A stretch of 34,728 nucleotides of DNA from Clostridia bacterium (GCA_017938985.1 JAGBAK010000024.1:1-34728), one strand, 5' to 3'. Shown: positions 24,141-32,739, counted from the first letter of the stretch. Notes: a model not told the origin generated them from the letters alone. Numbers and translations are program-made.

Positions 24141-25151
24141 TCATTCATAGCTGGGCACCCAGGCGTCTGTGTTCTTATAGGGATTTGCAACGCCCTTGCT
24201 GTTATACCACACCTGCGGTCTGCGGTAATCGGGGTTGTCCTTTACAAGAGATGCGTCAATTTCTTCGCTTTCGCCCTCATGAAGAAGTCTGCCGACAACA
24301 ACCAGTCTGGTATCCACGTTCTTGCCGTAATCGTAAATACAGGTTGAAAGCGTAATCACCTTATCTGTAGGTTCAAGCGAAACGCCTGTTTCGTAAAGCA
24401 TTCTCTGCTGAACCTGCTCGATGTAGCCGACCATATTGTTATCGCTCATATCGGGATAAATATAGTTGAACATATAGCCGTTATCGTCAGCCCTCTGGGT
24501 TGTTGAAAGGAAAACAGCACAGATTTTGTAAGTATATTCGCCGTTGAGAGTCTGATATCTGATTATCGGGTTTTCAATGAAATGGTTCATATCCTTGTAT
24601 TCATACAAAGAACGGAACGCCTGCTTGGGAACGCCGCTTGCTCTGCCTGTTGTGTGGCCGTGGATAACCATATTCTTTGAAAGGTCATCGGTGTTTGAGC
24701 AACGGTAATCAAGATAAAGGTTACCGTAGTTTGTTCCCGTTGTTTCGGTTGTGTATCTCTCATAGAAATCATATTTGAGATAATGATCGTTATCCTTACC
24801 CTGAAGAATAGCCGTGTCGATTTCTGTTCCGGGAATAGTCAGCCAGCCAACAAGGTTATTGTTTATTGAATATGCCTGTTTCAAATCCTCGGAAACGGTT
24901 TTGCCGTCAAAAGTTTCTGCTTTCTGGCTGTTTGACTGAACTGCACTGAGCTGTTTTGCGGCGGCGTTATATTCGGTAATGCCGTTCGCTTTCAAAGCAG
25001 GCAGTGGCACAGGCTCTTCAGGCGAAGTTTCAGCCTGCGTTTGGGTTGCCGCCGTATCTTTTATCAGGTTTGTTACGGCAAGCGAGCCGAAAACAAGGGT
25101 CAGCACCGCAAGCACGGAACAAACGCTTATAAGAATCTTTTTCTTATCCAT
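24141..25151 (-). CDS. Class B sortase
   Basis: 336 residues from ATG at 25151 (GGAAGGAAAG upstream); a TTG at 25175 would overlap cinA. Signal anchor about 7-29, Thr/Pro/Glu stalk about 33-55, sortase domain about 90-290. Catalytic His166 (VIHGHTT), Cys271 (ITLSTCIYDY) and Arg282 (TRLVVVGRLL). The C-terminal tail GRLLxEGESxxID...PQxW...W is shared with the longer sortase downstream, so the two arose by duplication. The ATG lies one base after the cinA stop, implying coupled translation. No LPxTG-type substrate is encoded in the window. Confidence 0.92.
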   Translation of the reverse strand: MDKKKILISVCSVLAVLTLVFGSLAVTNLIKDTAATQTQAETSPEEPVPLPALKANGITEYNAAAKQLSAVQSNSQKAETFDGKTVSEDLKQAYSINNNLVGWLTIPGTEIDTAILQGKDNDHYLKYDFYERYTTETTGTNYGNLYLDYRCSNTDDLSKNMVIHGHTTGRASGVPKQAFRSLYEYKDMNHFIENPIIRYQTLNGEYTYKICAVFLSTTQRADDNGYMFNYIYPDMSDNNMVGYIEQVQQRMLYETGVSLEPTDKVITLSTCIYDYGKNVDTRLVVVGRLLHEGESEEIDASLVKDNPDYRRPQVWYNSKGVANPYKNTDAWVPSYE

Positions 25152-25152
25152 C

Positions 25153-26409
25153 TTACTTTCCTTCCTTTTTCTCAATATAGCGCCTTACAAGATTGAGCGC
25201 GCGTGAGGAATTAACGTATCGGTTATATTCTCTGTCATTTTTCCCCGTTTCGATTTTTTCGCAGATTTGCGTATCTGCCGCGTCAAGAGCAATGAAGCAT
25301 AAGCCGACGGGTTTGTTCGTACCGTCACTGCCTGGGCCTGCGATGCCCGTGACGGATATTCCGATATCCGCGCCCGAAACACGGCGGATACCTGCCGCCA
25401 TTTCTCTTGCCGTTTCTTCGCTCACCGCACCGTGAGCAAGAAGTGTTTCGTGCCTGACCCCAAGCACTTTTTCTTTAACGTCGTTTGAATAGGTTATTGC
25501 GCCGTATTCAAAAACCTCACTTGCGCCCGCAATATCGGTTATTCTTTTGGGAATATATCCTGCCGTACAGCTTTCTGCGGTTGCAAGTTTTAATTTATAC
25601 TTTTTGAGCAGCTCAACAACTCTCTGCTCAATGCTTTCGCTGTCAATTCCGTAAACAAACTCACCGAGCCTGTTGCGTATTTCTTCAATAACAGGTTCAA
25701 GAAGTTTTTGTGCCTCAGCTTCGGTTGCCGCCTTTGCGGTAATTCGCAGAAGTGCTTCGCCCTTTTTGGCATAGGGTGCAACCGTGGGGTTTTCGCCCTG
25801 AAGCAAGTCATCAACCAGCTCCGCCATTGCGCTTTCGCCGATTCCCATTGTTCTGACGGTATGCGAAACAATCACGCCGTCGGAATACTCTGCAAGATAA
25901 GGCACAACGCACTCGCGATACATCGGCGCCATCTCATAGGGCGGACCGGGCAGAATAACAACGCACTTGCCGTTTTTCTTTAAGCCAAGACCCGGAGCCG
26001 TACCGTTTTTGTTTTCAAAAACCTCTCCGCCGACAGGAACGTAAGCCTGTCTGAGGTTGTTTTCAGGCATCTGAACGCCTCTTGATTCAAAATAACTCCT
26101 GATGCCTGCCGCAATTTTTTGGTCAAGCGTAAGCTCAAAACCCATAACCTCGCAGCAAACGTCTCTTGTTATGTCATCCGCCGTCGGACCGAGACCGCCC
26201 GTTGCAATAACGATATCGCTTCTTTCAAGCGCGGTTTTCAAGGCGGCGGCAAGCCTTTCAGGGTTATCGCCGACGGTTGTGTGGCGCAAAACGGAGATAC
26301 CGATTTTGGCAAGCTCAACCGAAAGATATCTTGAATTTGTGTTAAGAATATCGCCAAGCAGGATTTCCGTGCCGACAGATAAAACTTCGCAAACTGCCAA
26401 TCGAGGCAC
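25153..26409 (-). CDS. cinA: CinA-family protein (competence/damage-inducible, NMN deamidase-type)
   Basis: Two-domain CinA, 418 residues as read. The N-terminal MoCF_biosynth-like domain (about 8-170) has SVGTEILLGD and TGGLGPTADDITRD; the C-terminal CinA domain (about 260-415) has ATAESCTAG and VTGIAGPGSDG, the signature of nicotinamide mononucleotide deamidase (PncC) activity in NAD recycling. The frame opens with GTG at 26409, but AAGGGAG abuts it; a TTG at 26400 has ideal 8-base spacing and leaves the usual short N-terminus before SVGTE, so the true start may be 26400. Third gene of the operon. All catalytic motifs are intact, in contrast to the degenerate copy fused to SpoIID. Confidence 0.93.
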   Translation of the reverse strand: MPRLAVCEVLSVGTEILLGDILNTNSRYLSVELAKIGISVLRHTTVGDNPERLAAALKTALERSDIVIATGGLGPTADDITRDVCCEVMGFELTLDQKIAAGIRSYFESRGVQMPENNLRQAYVPVGGEVFENKNGTAPGLGLKKNGKCVVILPGPPYEMAPMYRECVVPYLAEYSDGVIVSHTVRTMGIGESAMAELVDDLLQGENPTVAPYAKKGEALLRITAKAATEAEAQKLLEPVIEEIRNRLGEFVYGIDSESIEQRVVELLKKYKLKLATAESCTAGYIPKRITDIAGASEVFEYGAITYSNDVKEKVLGVRHETLLAHGAVSEETAREMAAGIRRVSGADIGISVTGIAGPGSDGTNKPVGLCFIALDAADTQICEKIETGKNDREYNRYVNSSRALNLVRRYIEKKEGK

Positions 26410-26425
26410 TCCCTTCTTTTAATGA

Positions 26426-27601
26426 TTAATAGCCGCTGATAAGAACGAATCTTGCATTTTCTGCAGCTTCGTCAACAAGCTTGTCCACCTCAAGAGCCTT
26501 TTCGCATTCTTCAACGTATTCAATGGTAGGTCTTGTTCTGGGGTGCTTGGGTGTGAATACCGTGCAGCAATCCTCATAGGGCAGAATTGAAATGTCAAAG
26601 GTTTCGATTTTTCTTGAAATCGCAACCACCTCATCTTTATCCATACCGATAAGCGGTCTGAAAACAGGGATTTCGCAAACGCTGTCCGTGCAAGCTATTG
26701 CCTGCATTGTCTGGCTTGCGACCTGACCGACGCTTTCGCCCGTGATAAGCGCACCTGCGTGCTCTTTTGCGGCAATTTTCTGCGCAACACGCATCATCAT
26801 ACGGCGCATAATAACCGTAAATATTTCTTCGGGGCAATTATCCTTGATAAGCTCCTGCGTTTTTGTGAAAGGAACAACAAAAAGAGCAATTCTGCCCGAA
26901 TATTTGCTTACCTGCTTCAGAAGCGAATGTACCTTCTGCTCGGCTCTTTCGCTTGTGTAAGGAGGCGATGCAAAGTGAACAGCCATAAGCTCAAGTCCTC
27001 TTTTTGCCATCATATAACCTGCAACGGGGCTGTCGATTCCGCCTGAAATAAGCAGAGCCGCTCTGCCTGCAGAGCCCGTGGGCATACCGCCCGCACCCTT
27101 TATCTGATTGCCGTGAATATAAGCACTTGTGTCTCTTATCTCAACGGTAACAACGATATCGGGGTTGTGAACGTCAACCTCAAGGTGAGGAAATTTGCGA
27201 AGAAGATATCCGCCTGTTTCCCTGCAGATTTCAGGAGAAGTGAGCGGAAACTTTTTATCGGAGCGCTTTGCTTCTACCTTGAAGCTTCTGACCGTCAGAA
27301 GCTGGGGAGCCAGGTATTCTTCAGCGCTTTTGAGGATTGTATCCATATCCTTTTCAACGGCGGCGGCTCTTGAAAAGCCTGCAATACCGAAGATTTTGCC
27401 GATTCTTTCAACTGCCTCGTCAAGGTCGACGGTTTCATTCTCAGGCTCGGCAACAATTGTTGACTGCGCAACGGTAAACTTGAATTTGCCCACGCTTTCA
27501 AGTCTGCGGCGCATATTTTTAACAAGCATATCTTCAAACGTTCTTCTGTTAAGACCCTTGAGAGCAAGCTCTCCGTTTTTAATAAGAATTATCTCTTTCA
27601 T
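26426..27601 (-). CDS. thiI: tRNA 4-thiouridine synthase
   Basis: ThiI transfers sulfur to U8 of tRNA. 391 residues, the short Gram-positive form without the C-terminal rhodanese domain. Ferredoxin-like N-domain and THUMP domain about 60-165, then a PP-loop ATPase with SGGIDSPVAG (about 184-193) for UMP adenylation, and GESVGQVASQT further on. GGAG lies 7 bases before the ATG, 22 bases after the cysteine desulfurase stop. Adjacent desulfurase-thiI pairs are the known arrangement in Bacillus and Clostridia, in which the desulfurase passes persulfide directly to ThiI. Confidence 0.95.
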   Translation of the reverse strand: MKEIILIKNGELALKGLNRRTFEDMLVKNMRRRLESVGKFKFTVAQSTIVAEPENETVDLDEAVERIGKIFGIAGFSRAAAVEKDMDTILKSAEEYLAPQLLTVRSFKVEAKRSDKKFPLTSPEICRETGGYLLRKFPHLEVDVHNPDIVVTVEIRDTSAYIHGNQIKGAGGMPTGSAGRAALLISGGIDSPVAGYMMAKRGLELMAVHFASPPYTSERAEQKVHSLLKQVSKYSGRIALFVVPFTKTQELIKDNCPEEIFTVIMRRMMMRVAQKIAAKEHAGALITGESVGQVASQTMQAIACTDSVCEIPVFRPLIGMDKDEVVAISRKIETFDISILPYEDCCTVFTPKHPRTRPTIEYVEECEKALEVDKLVDEAAENARFVLISGY

Positions 27602-27623
27602 TTTGAACTCCGAAATGTTAATT

Positions 27624-28757
27624 TTATTTTGCAGCTCTTATGACCTTTTTGGCTTCGGTGATACCGAGAATAAGAGCGTCTATTTCCTGAAAAGTTGTGA
27701 ATCTTGAAAAACTGATTCTGAGCGGACTGTCCATGCGCTTACGGTCAAGACCCATCTGCGAAAGAACATGGCTCTTTTTACCCTTTGAGCAAGCAGAGCC
27801 TGCCGAAACACTTATGCCCCTGTCCGAAAGGAAGTTGAGCATCGGCTCGGACTTGATTCCGAGCACAGAAACGTTTGTAACGTAGGGCAATGCATCGGGC
27901 GGAGAGTTGATAACAACGTCACCGATTTCGCCGAGCTTTGATACCATATAGTCACGCATGGCGGTGATATGCTCAAGCTGACGCCCGGGGTCGGGCAAAG
28001 CTCTTGCCGCAGCGGCAAAGCCTGCAATTGCCGGCATAGGCTCCGTACCAGGACGGACTTTGCTTTCCTGCGAGCCGCCAAAGGTTCTTGCGTTGATTTT
28101 TACGCCCTTGCGCATATAAAGAGCGCCGACTCCCTTGGGACCGTGGATTTTATGTGAGCTTATCGTCATAAGGTCAACACCCATTGCAGAGGGCTTTATC
28201 GGCATTTTTCCGAAAGCCTGAACGGCATCGCAATGAATCAGCGCAGGTGAGCGTGCCATCAGCGCAGCTCTTTTTGCCGCTTCAACAGGCATAATTGTTC
28301 CGACCTCGTTGTTGACAAGCATCATTGTAATAAGAATTGTGTTTGAGTTGACGGCAGCATAAAGGTCTTTTTCGTTTATCCTGCCGTAGCTGTCAACCTT
28401 AAGCTTTATAACCTCAAAGCCTTCGGCTTCAAGCTGATTGAGGGTTTCATCAACGCTCGGGTGCTCAACGCTTGTTGAAACAATGCGTTTGCCCATGCGT
28501 CGCATTTTGTGAGCCGCACCGATAACGGCAAGGTTGTTTGTTTCTGTGCCGCCCGACGTGAAATAAATCTCTTCGGGCAGACAGCCGAGTTTTTTTGCAA
28601 TATCCGCTCTTGCGGAATCAAGCAGCTCCTTTGCACGGTTGCCCGATGAATGGAGCGATGAGGGGTTGCCCCAGCAATGAATCAGCGCATCCGCCACGGC
28701 GTTTACCGCATCGCTGCACGGAGCGGTTGTGGCGCTGTTATCAAAATAGGCCTGCAT
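27624..28757 (-). CDS. Cysteine desulfurase (NifS/IscS-like), ThiI partner
   Basis: PLP enzyme converting cysteine to alanine and an enzyme-bound persulfide. 377 residues. Motifs: YFDNSATT at the N-terminus, TSGGTETNN (67-75), VEHPSV with the PLP-stacking His, SSHKIHGPKG with Schiff-base Lys203, and SAGSACSKGKKS with catalytic Cys323 on the mobile loop. It begins the six-gene operon, with GGGGGA before the ATG and a clear promoter at 28810-28838. Position next to thiI favours the dedicated NifZ-type role in tRNA thiolation over FeS assembly, though both are possible. Confidence 0.94.
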   Translation of the reverse strand: MQAYFDNSATTAPCSDAVNAVADALIHCWGNPSSLHSSGNRAKELLDSARADIAKKLGCLPEEIYFTSGGTETNNLAVIGAAHKMRRMGKRIVSTSVEHPSVDETLNQLEAEGFEVIKLKVDSYGRINEKDLYAAVNSNTILITMMLVNNEVGTIMPVEAAKRAALMARSPALIHCDAVQAFGKMPIKPSAMGVDLMTISSHKIHGPKGVGALYMRKGVKINARTFGGSQESKVRPGTEPMPAIAGFAAAARALPDPGRQLEHITAMRDYMVSKLGEIGDVVINSPPDALPYVTNVSVLGIKSEPMLNFLSDRGISVSAGSACSKGKKSHVLSQMGLDRKRMDSPLRISFSRFTTFQEIDALILGITEAKKVIRAAK

Positions 28758-28809
28758 AATTTTTGTATCCCCCTGTCGGCACTACACCCATTATAGTCAT
28801 ATTTAAGAT

Positions 28810-28838
28810 ATTATACATCATTTTTTCCTCGCTTGCAA
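28810..28838 (-). promoter_or_regulatory. Sigma-A promoter of the six-gene operon
   Basis: Minus strand TTGCAA (28838-28833), 17-base spacer, TATAAT (28815-28810), about 50 bases before the desulfurase ATG. I see no comparable promoter or terminator until the SpoIID gene ends at 20104. Confidence 0.7.
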
Positions 28839-28976
28839 TAATTTTTTAATAATATATTATTAATATAATATAAACAAAAAGCAAAATTTCTTTGCAGTAT
28901 CATTATATGCCCGTGGTTTGTGAGGGTTAATTGCACCGTATTGATACGCAGGTTCAAAAGTCTGTATATAAAAGTC

Positions 28977-29001
28977 AAGCCCCCGGCTGAGCCGAGGGCT
29001 T
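28977..29001 (-). terminator. Intrinsic terminator of the LytTR-DUF3021 pair
   Basis: Minus strand AAGCCCTCGGC/GCCGGGGGCTT stem (29001-28977), 3-base loop, then GACTTTTATA. Confidence 0.75.
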
Positions 29002-29005
29002 TGGC

Positions 29006-29422
29006 TTATTTTATTTTTGCGTTGAATTTTTTGCTTGTGGATTTTACGGAAATATAAACCGTTATCCACACCACAAAATAAACCGCAACAAATATCGCAA
29101 AGAACACCGCAATTACTTTCGGGTCAAAGGGAATCCACGTGTTGCCGATGTAACACAGCGAATATGCAACGAAAAGAGTCAGAAAATGCAGCAGCGTTGA
29201 TTTCGGCAAAGACCAGTGTTCAATCTGGTTGAACACCGACACACCTGCATGAACAAACGCAAGCAGATAAGTTGAAGCAATGCCCAGAAAAATATCGAAG
29301 CCGCCGATTTCAAAATCGGCAATCCTAACGGATAATATCCAATAGATAATGCCCAGAATAACGGGACCGAAGCCACCGAAAATGAGCCCCCTGTGCAAGA
29401 ATTCTTTTACGTATTTATTCAT
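29006..29422 (-). CDS. DUF3021 four-helix membrane protein
   Basis: 138 residues with four hydrophobic segments (about 13-32, 42-62, 77-95, 102-125) and a basic tail, the shape and length of DUF3021 proteins. These are regularly encoded next to LytTR regulators and are thought to modulate them at the membrane. Its ATG follows the LytTR stop with no gap (stop ends 29423, start 29422), so translation is coupled. No transporter genes, often the targets of such pairs, lie adjacent here. Confidence 0.85.
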   Translation of the reverse strand: MNKYVKEFLHRGLIFGGFGPVILGIIYWILSVRIADFEIGGFDIFLGIASTYLLAFVHAGVSVFNQIEHWSLPKSTLLHFLTLFVAYSLCYIGNTWIPFDPKVIAVFFAIFVAVYFVVWITVYISVKSTSKKFNAKIK

Positions 29423-29854
29423 TTATAAACCCAACCTTTCTTTAACTGTTTTAAGCTGACGGCGTGAAACGTAATCCGTGCTGCCGTTTTTGAATTTAAC
29501 AAGCAGCGAACCCGAAATCGAAGTGTCAAACCTGTCAATCATTCTGATGTTTGCTATGCACGACTGATTGATTTTGACAAAGCTTTCGGGCAGCTTTTCT
29601 TCAAGCTGCCAAAGGCGGTATTTCAGTTTGTACCGTTCTTTGAGCGTTGCCGCAAAAACCTTGTTATCCTCAACGGTAAAGCTGCATATTTCGGAAAGAT
29701 TCAGTCTGACTGCTTCTTTGTCAGCATAGCCGATAAGCTCAAAATTATCTTGCAAAACAAGCTGTTCAATCGTTTCAACAAGAGCCGTTTTTTCGTGTGC
29801 ATATATCAGAATTTCTTCGTCACGGTTTTTGTCAATTAGTAGTTTCAGTTTCAT
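29423..29854 (-). CDS. LytTR-family DNA-binding regulator
   Basis: 143-residue stand-alone LytTR regulator without a receiver domain. The beta-rich LytTR domain spans about 45-140, with FVKINQSCIANIRMID and DYVSRRQLKTVKERLGL as the conserved core and C-terminal recognition part. AGAGGTGA precedes the ATG. Between its promoter and ribosome site lies an 18-bp near-palindrome (29877-29894) that could be an autoregulatory operator. It is paired with DUF3021 and divergent from the PHP gene. Confidence 0.9.
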   Translation of the reverse strand: MKLKLLIDKNRDEEILIYAHEKTALVETIEQLVLQDNFELIGYADKEAVRLNLSEICSFTVEDNKVFAATLKERYKLKYRLWQLEEKLPESFVKINQSCIANIRMIDRFDTSISGSLLVKFKNGSTDYVSRRQLKTVKERLGL

Positions 29855-29876
29855 TAAATCACCTCTGTTTTGCTTG

Positions 29877-29894
29877 CGGTAATACGTATTTCCG
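29877..29894. promoter_or_regulatory. Candidate LytTR operator palindrome
   Basis: CGGTAATACGTATTTCCG is an 18-bp palindrome with a single mismatched pair, placed just downstream of the LytTR promoter -10 element. Autorepression is inferred from position. Confidence 0.5.
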
Positions 29895-29905
29895 TTTGCA
29901 TTATT

Positions 29906-29934
29906 ATAATATACTTTGCATTTTGTGTTTTCAA
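29906..29934 (-). promoter_or_regulatory. Sigma-A promoter of the LytTR-DUF3021 pair
   Basis: Minus strand TTGAAA (29934-29929), 17-base spacer, TATTAT (29911-29906). Confidence 0.65.
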
Positions 29935-29984
29935 GAGTCTGAAAGCGTTCGGCAAATTTTTAGCGTTAAACGGTGCTCTGTCGG

Positions 29985-30013
29985 TTGAAATCGCCTTGCT
30001 TATGTGTTATAAT
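29985..30013 (+). promoter_or_regulatory. Sigma-A promoter of the PHP gene
   Basis: TTGAAA (29985-29990), exactly 17 bases, TATAAT (30008-30013), 33 bases before the ATG. Confidence 0.8.
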
Positions 30014-30046
30014 GATAAAATCAAATTGATTCAGCGGAGGTTCATT

Positions 30047-31327
30047 ATGGCAAAGGCGAAGTTCAGAATAACCAACCCCTATGAAAGTGTTTCGGAGCTT
30101 ATCACAAACCCCGAAAACCACTATAAAACAAATCTCCACACACACTCAACCTACAGCGACGCCAACAACACCATGACCGAAATGGTTGAAGGCTTTTATG
30201 ATAACGATTTTGATATCCTTGCTTTTGCTGAGCACGGAATAGTGGGCAAGGAATGGGACAAAGAACCTACAAGAATTCCGCTTTTCCATTTTCAGCTTCT
30301 CTGGCACGGCAAGCGCCACCACCCCTCAACCGAAATGTATCACGCAGTGCTTGACGGTTCATACAAAACCGCAAAAGGTCTGCGCACCAAAAAAAGAGGT
30401 CTGCAGTGCGTACCCGATGCAATTGAGACAAATATGTTTACCCTTATGAAAAACCATGTGAACGGCTATTTCACCAACGTTTACGAGGGTAAATACGGCA
30501 AGGAAAACGACTTTGAAATTCCCATAAGGCTTATTGAAGAAAGCGGCGGAATTTCGCATATCAACCACCCCTCCGACTGGCTCGGCGCATATAAAGACCC
30601 CGACTGCGCAAGAGTGCCTGAAAACATTGCGTTTTTTGCGGATTTGTTCCGCCGTTATAAATCCTGCGTGGGTATGGAAGTGCTTAATATGTATGACAGA
30701 CCCAACCGCAGCGACAGAATTCTTTGGGACGGTCTGCTCAGAACGCTTATCCCCGAGGGCAGAAACGTCTGGGGCTTCGGCAACAGCGACGCTCACAGAG
30801 TTTGCGAAATTGACACCGCATTTATGGATTTTATTCTGCCCGGATGTTCTCTCAAAAATCTTCGCACAGCTATGGAAAGCGGACATTTCTTTGCTGTTGC
30901 ACGCTATGCAAAGAATGAACTCGGTGAGGATTTCAAGGGCGAAGGCGCAGTGCCTGTTGTAACAGAAATCAAGGTTGACGAAGAATCGCAGACAATCACA
31001 GTTGCAGGCAAAAACTGCAACGCAATTGAGTGGATTGCCGACGGCGAAATTATTGAAAGCGTAACCGCAGAAAAAGACGGCGAAATGGTTTCAACCGTCA
31101 ATCTTGCAGAAAAAAGCGACAAAATCAGTTGCTACGTACGCTGTCAGCTCAAGGGCAGAGGCGGCATCTGTATGACCCAGCCGTTCGTTTGCGACGCAGG
31201 TAATCTGGCAGAGCTTGTTGTTGAAGTGAAAAAGCCTGCTCCCCTTACCCGTAAAGAGCAGCGCAAAAAGGATTTCGGCAACACCAGACTCGGCGTAATT
31301 GTAAATAAAATTAAAGATAAGCGATAA
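30047..31327 (+). CDS. PHP-domain metal-dependent phosphoesterase
   Basis: 426 residues from ATG at 30047 (CGGAGG at 30035-30040). The frame is open back to 29870, but that part contains the promoter and is not coding. PHP metal ligands are visible: HTHSTYSD (31-38), AEHG (61-64), ISHINHPSDW (169-178), and GNSDAH (246-251) giving the terminal Asp/His pair. The catalytic domain covers about 25-290; residues 290-390 look like a small beta-sandwich. No signal peptide. PHP enzymes hydrolyse phosphoesters, including nucleotides and signalling molecules; substrate unknown. It shares a bidirectional terminator with the convergent PBP gene. Confidence 0.88.
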   Translation: MAKAKFRITNPYESVSELITNPENHYKTNLHTHSTYSDANNTMTEMVEGFYDNDFDILAFAEHGIVGKEWDKEPTRIPLFHFQLLWHGKRHHPSTEMYHAVLDGSYKTAKGLRTKKRGLQCVPDAIETNMFTLMKNHVNGYFTNVYEGKYGKENDFEIPIRLIEESGGISHINHPSDWLGAYKDPDCARVPENIAFFADLFRRYKSCVGMEVLNMYDRPNRSDRILWDGLLRTLIPEGRNVWGFGNSDAHRVCEIDTAFMDFILPGCSLKNLRTAMESGHFFAVARYAKNELGEDFKGEGAVPVVTEIKVDEESQTITVAGKNCNAIEWIADGEIIESVTAEKDGEMVSTVNLAEKSDKISCYVRCQLKGRGGICMTQPFVCDAGNLAELVVEVKKPAPLTRKEQRKKDFGNTRLGVIVNKIKDKR

Positions 31328-31330
31328 GAA

Positions 31331-31367
31331 AACAGGCTTGGATGCATATCCAAGCCTGTTGATTTTT
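31331..31367. terminator. Bidirectional intrinsic terminator
   Basis: AACAGGCTTGGAT (31331-31343) pairs perfectly with ATCCAAGCCTGTT (31348-31360), 13 bp, then GATTTTT on the plus strand; the minus side has a shorter T-rich tract. Confidence 0.85.
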
Positions 31368-32739
31368 AATAAGGATTTTCAAGAAAATACTGCATTACCT
31401 CGTTGGAAACGTTGACCGCCGTTCCCATACCTGAGCCTGCATTTTCCGCAATGCAAACAACAGCGAGCGGCAGGTCGTCTCTCTGTGAGTAACCCACAAA
31501 CCACGAGTGGCTGGTCGCTCCCGTAATCTGCGCTGTACCTGTTTTTCCGCACATTTCAAGGTCGGGGAAACGGTAGTCACCGTATTCGTTTTTGATGTTT
31601 GAACGCAGCAAATAATCAAGCTGTCTTGCCGTTTCGGGATTAACGGAAATCATAACCTCGGGGGTTCGGATATCCGATTCACCGCCGATTGACGAAATTC
31701 TGTCAGGTGCGTATCCTTCGCCGCCGTTTGCTATAGCTCCCATTATTGCAAGAAAATGCGTGGGATTAACAAGGGTTGTCGACTGACCTATTCCTGCCCA
31801 ACCAAGCTCAAGCTTGTCTGTTGCAGGAGGATTGAACGAGCTGTCTTTTATGGGTACTTCTCTTGCGGTAAGCTCGCCGTTGAAGCCCATTGATTCCGCC
31901 GTTGCAATAAGCTTATCCGCGCCGAGTTCAATAGCTATCTGTGCAAAAACAGCGTTGCAGGATTCGTTCATCGCTTCCTCAAACGTGAGTCCCGAACCGT
32001 GGTCATCGTTGCAGATAACGCCTCGCTGACCCTCGGTAACAACGTATTCGCCGTTGCAGTCAAAGGTGCGCTCATAGATATCGGGAATATTCTCGATTGC
32101 GCTTGCAGCGGTAACAATTTTCATAATCGAGCCGGGCGTATAAAGACCCGAAACAACCTTATCAAGATAAGCGCCGCTGTAAATCGGGTTGGAATCAATA
32201 TCCTCAGGTTTGTTTACAAGGTCATACGTCGGCTTTGAAACACTGCACAAAAGCTTGCCCGTTTCGTAGTTATAAACGGCAACCGCACCGTTATATTTTC
32301 CGAGCGCTTCATACGCAACCCTGCACGCTTCGGCATCAATGCTCATAACAAGCTCGGGACCGACGCCATGTTTTTTGAGGGTATAAATACCGTCAACAAA
32401 GTTGTAACCCGAGAGGGAATCGCTGTAGATATTCTGTGTGCCTGTTGAAATATATCCGTTTGTATCACCCATAACGTGAAGCACCGCCATACGAATAGCT
32501 TCATCTTCGTTGTAAACCCGCTTTTTCCCTTCGGTTTCGGCAAGAACAACACCCCTGCTGTCAAGCAAAGGTCCTGCGCTGATAACGTCTTTTGAGCGTG
32601 AATAAAGGTGGCGGTTGGCGCTGTTTGCAACCCAGGTTTTGCCGTTCATTGCAACGTTAACAACAAGAATAACCGTTCCTGCAAGAAAAGCAAGTATAAC
32701 CGCATAAAGAACAAAAGCTCTTCTGACCGTTATTTTCAT
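31366..32739 (-). CDS. Penicillin-binding protein, transpeptidase (PbpA-like)
   Basis: Class B-type PBP cross-linking peptidoglycan outside the membrane. 457 residues: signal anchor about 8-31, a short N-terminal domain to about 145, transpeptidase domain about 148-455 with SxxK S204-I-M-K207, SCN (260-262) and KTGT (399-402). It is shorter than most PBP2/PBP3 proteins (600-700 aa) and close to the actinobacterial PbpA type. Its ATG overlaps the stop of the SEDS gene by 4 bases (ATGA), so they are translated as a pair, as for glycosyltransferase-transpeptidase partners. Confidence 0.92.
   Translation of the reverse strand: MKITVRRAFVLYAVILAFLAGTVILVVNVAMNGKTWVANSANRHLYSRSKDVISAGPLLDSRGVVLAETEGKKRVYNEDEAIRMAVLHVMGDTNGYISTGTQNIYSDSLSGYNFVDGIYTLKKHGVGPELVMSIDAEACRVAYEALGKYNGAVAVYNYETGKLLCSVSKPTYDLVNKPEDIDSNPIYSGAYLDKVVSGLYTPGSIMKIVTAASAIENIPDIYERTFDCNGEYVVTEGQRGVICNDDHGSGLTFEEAMNESCNAVFAQIAIELGADKLIATAESMGFNGELTAREVPIKDSSFNPPATDKLELGWAGIGQSTTLVNPTHFLAIMGAIANGGEGYAPDRISSIGGESDIRTPEVMISVNPETARQLDYLLRSNIKNEYGDYRFPDLEMCGKTGTAQITGATSHSWFVGYSQRDDLPLAVVCIAENAGSGMGTAVNVSNEVMQYFLENPY

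Noticed and set aside
23343-24347. 334-codon plus-strand frame opposite the long sortase
   Set aside because: Antisense shadow of a low-complexity acidic coding region; no ribosome site and Phe/Cys/Arg-rich translation.
28860-29069. 69-codon minus-strand frame beyond the DUF3021 gene
   Set aside because: Runs through the terminator hairpin and overlaps the DUF3021 gene; no ribosome site.
29870-30046. N-terminal extension of the PHP frame
   Set aside because: Contains the promoter and lies before a strong ribosome site at the ATG 30047.
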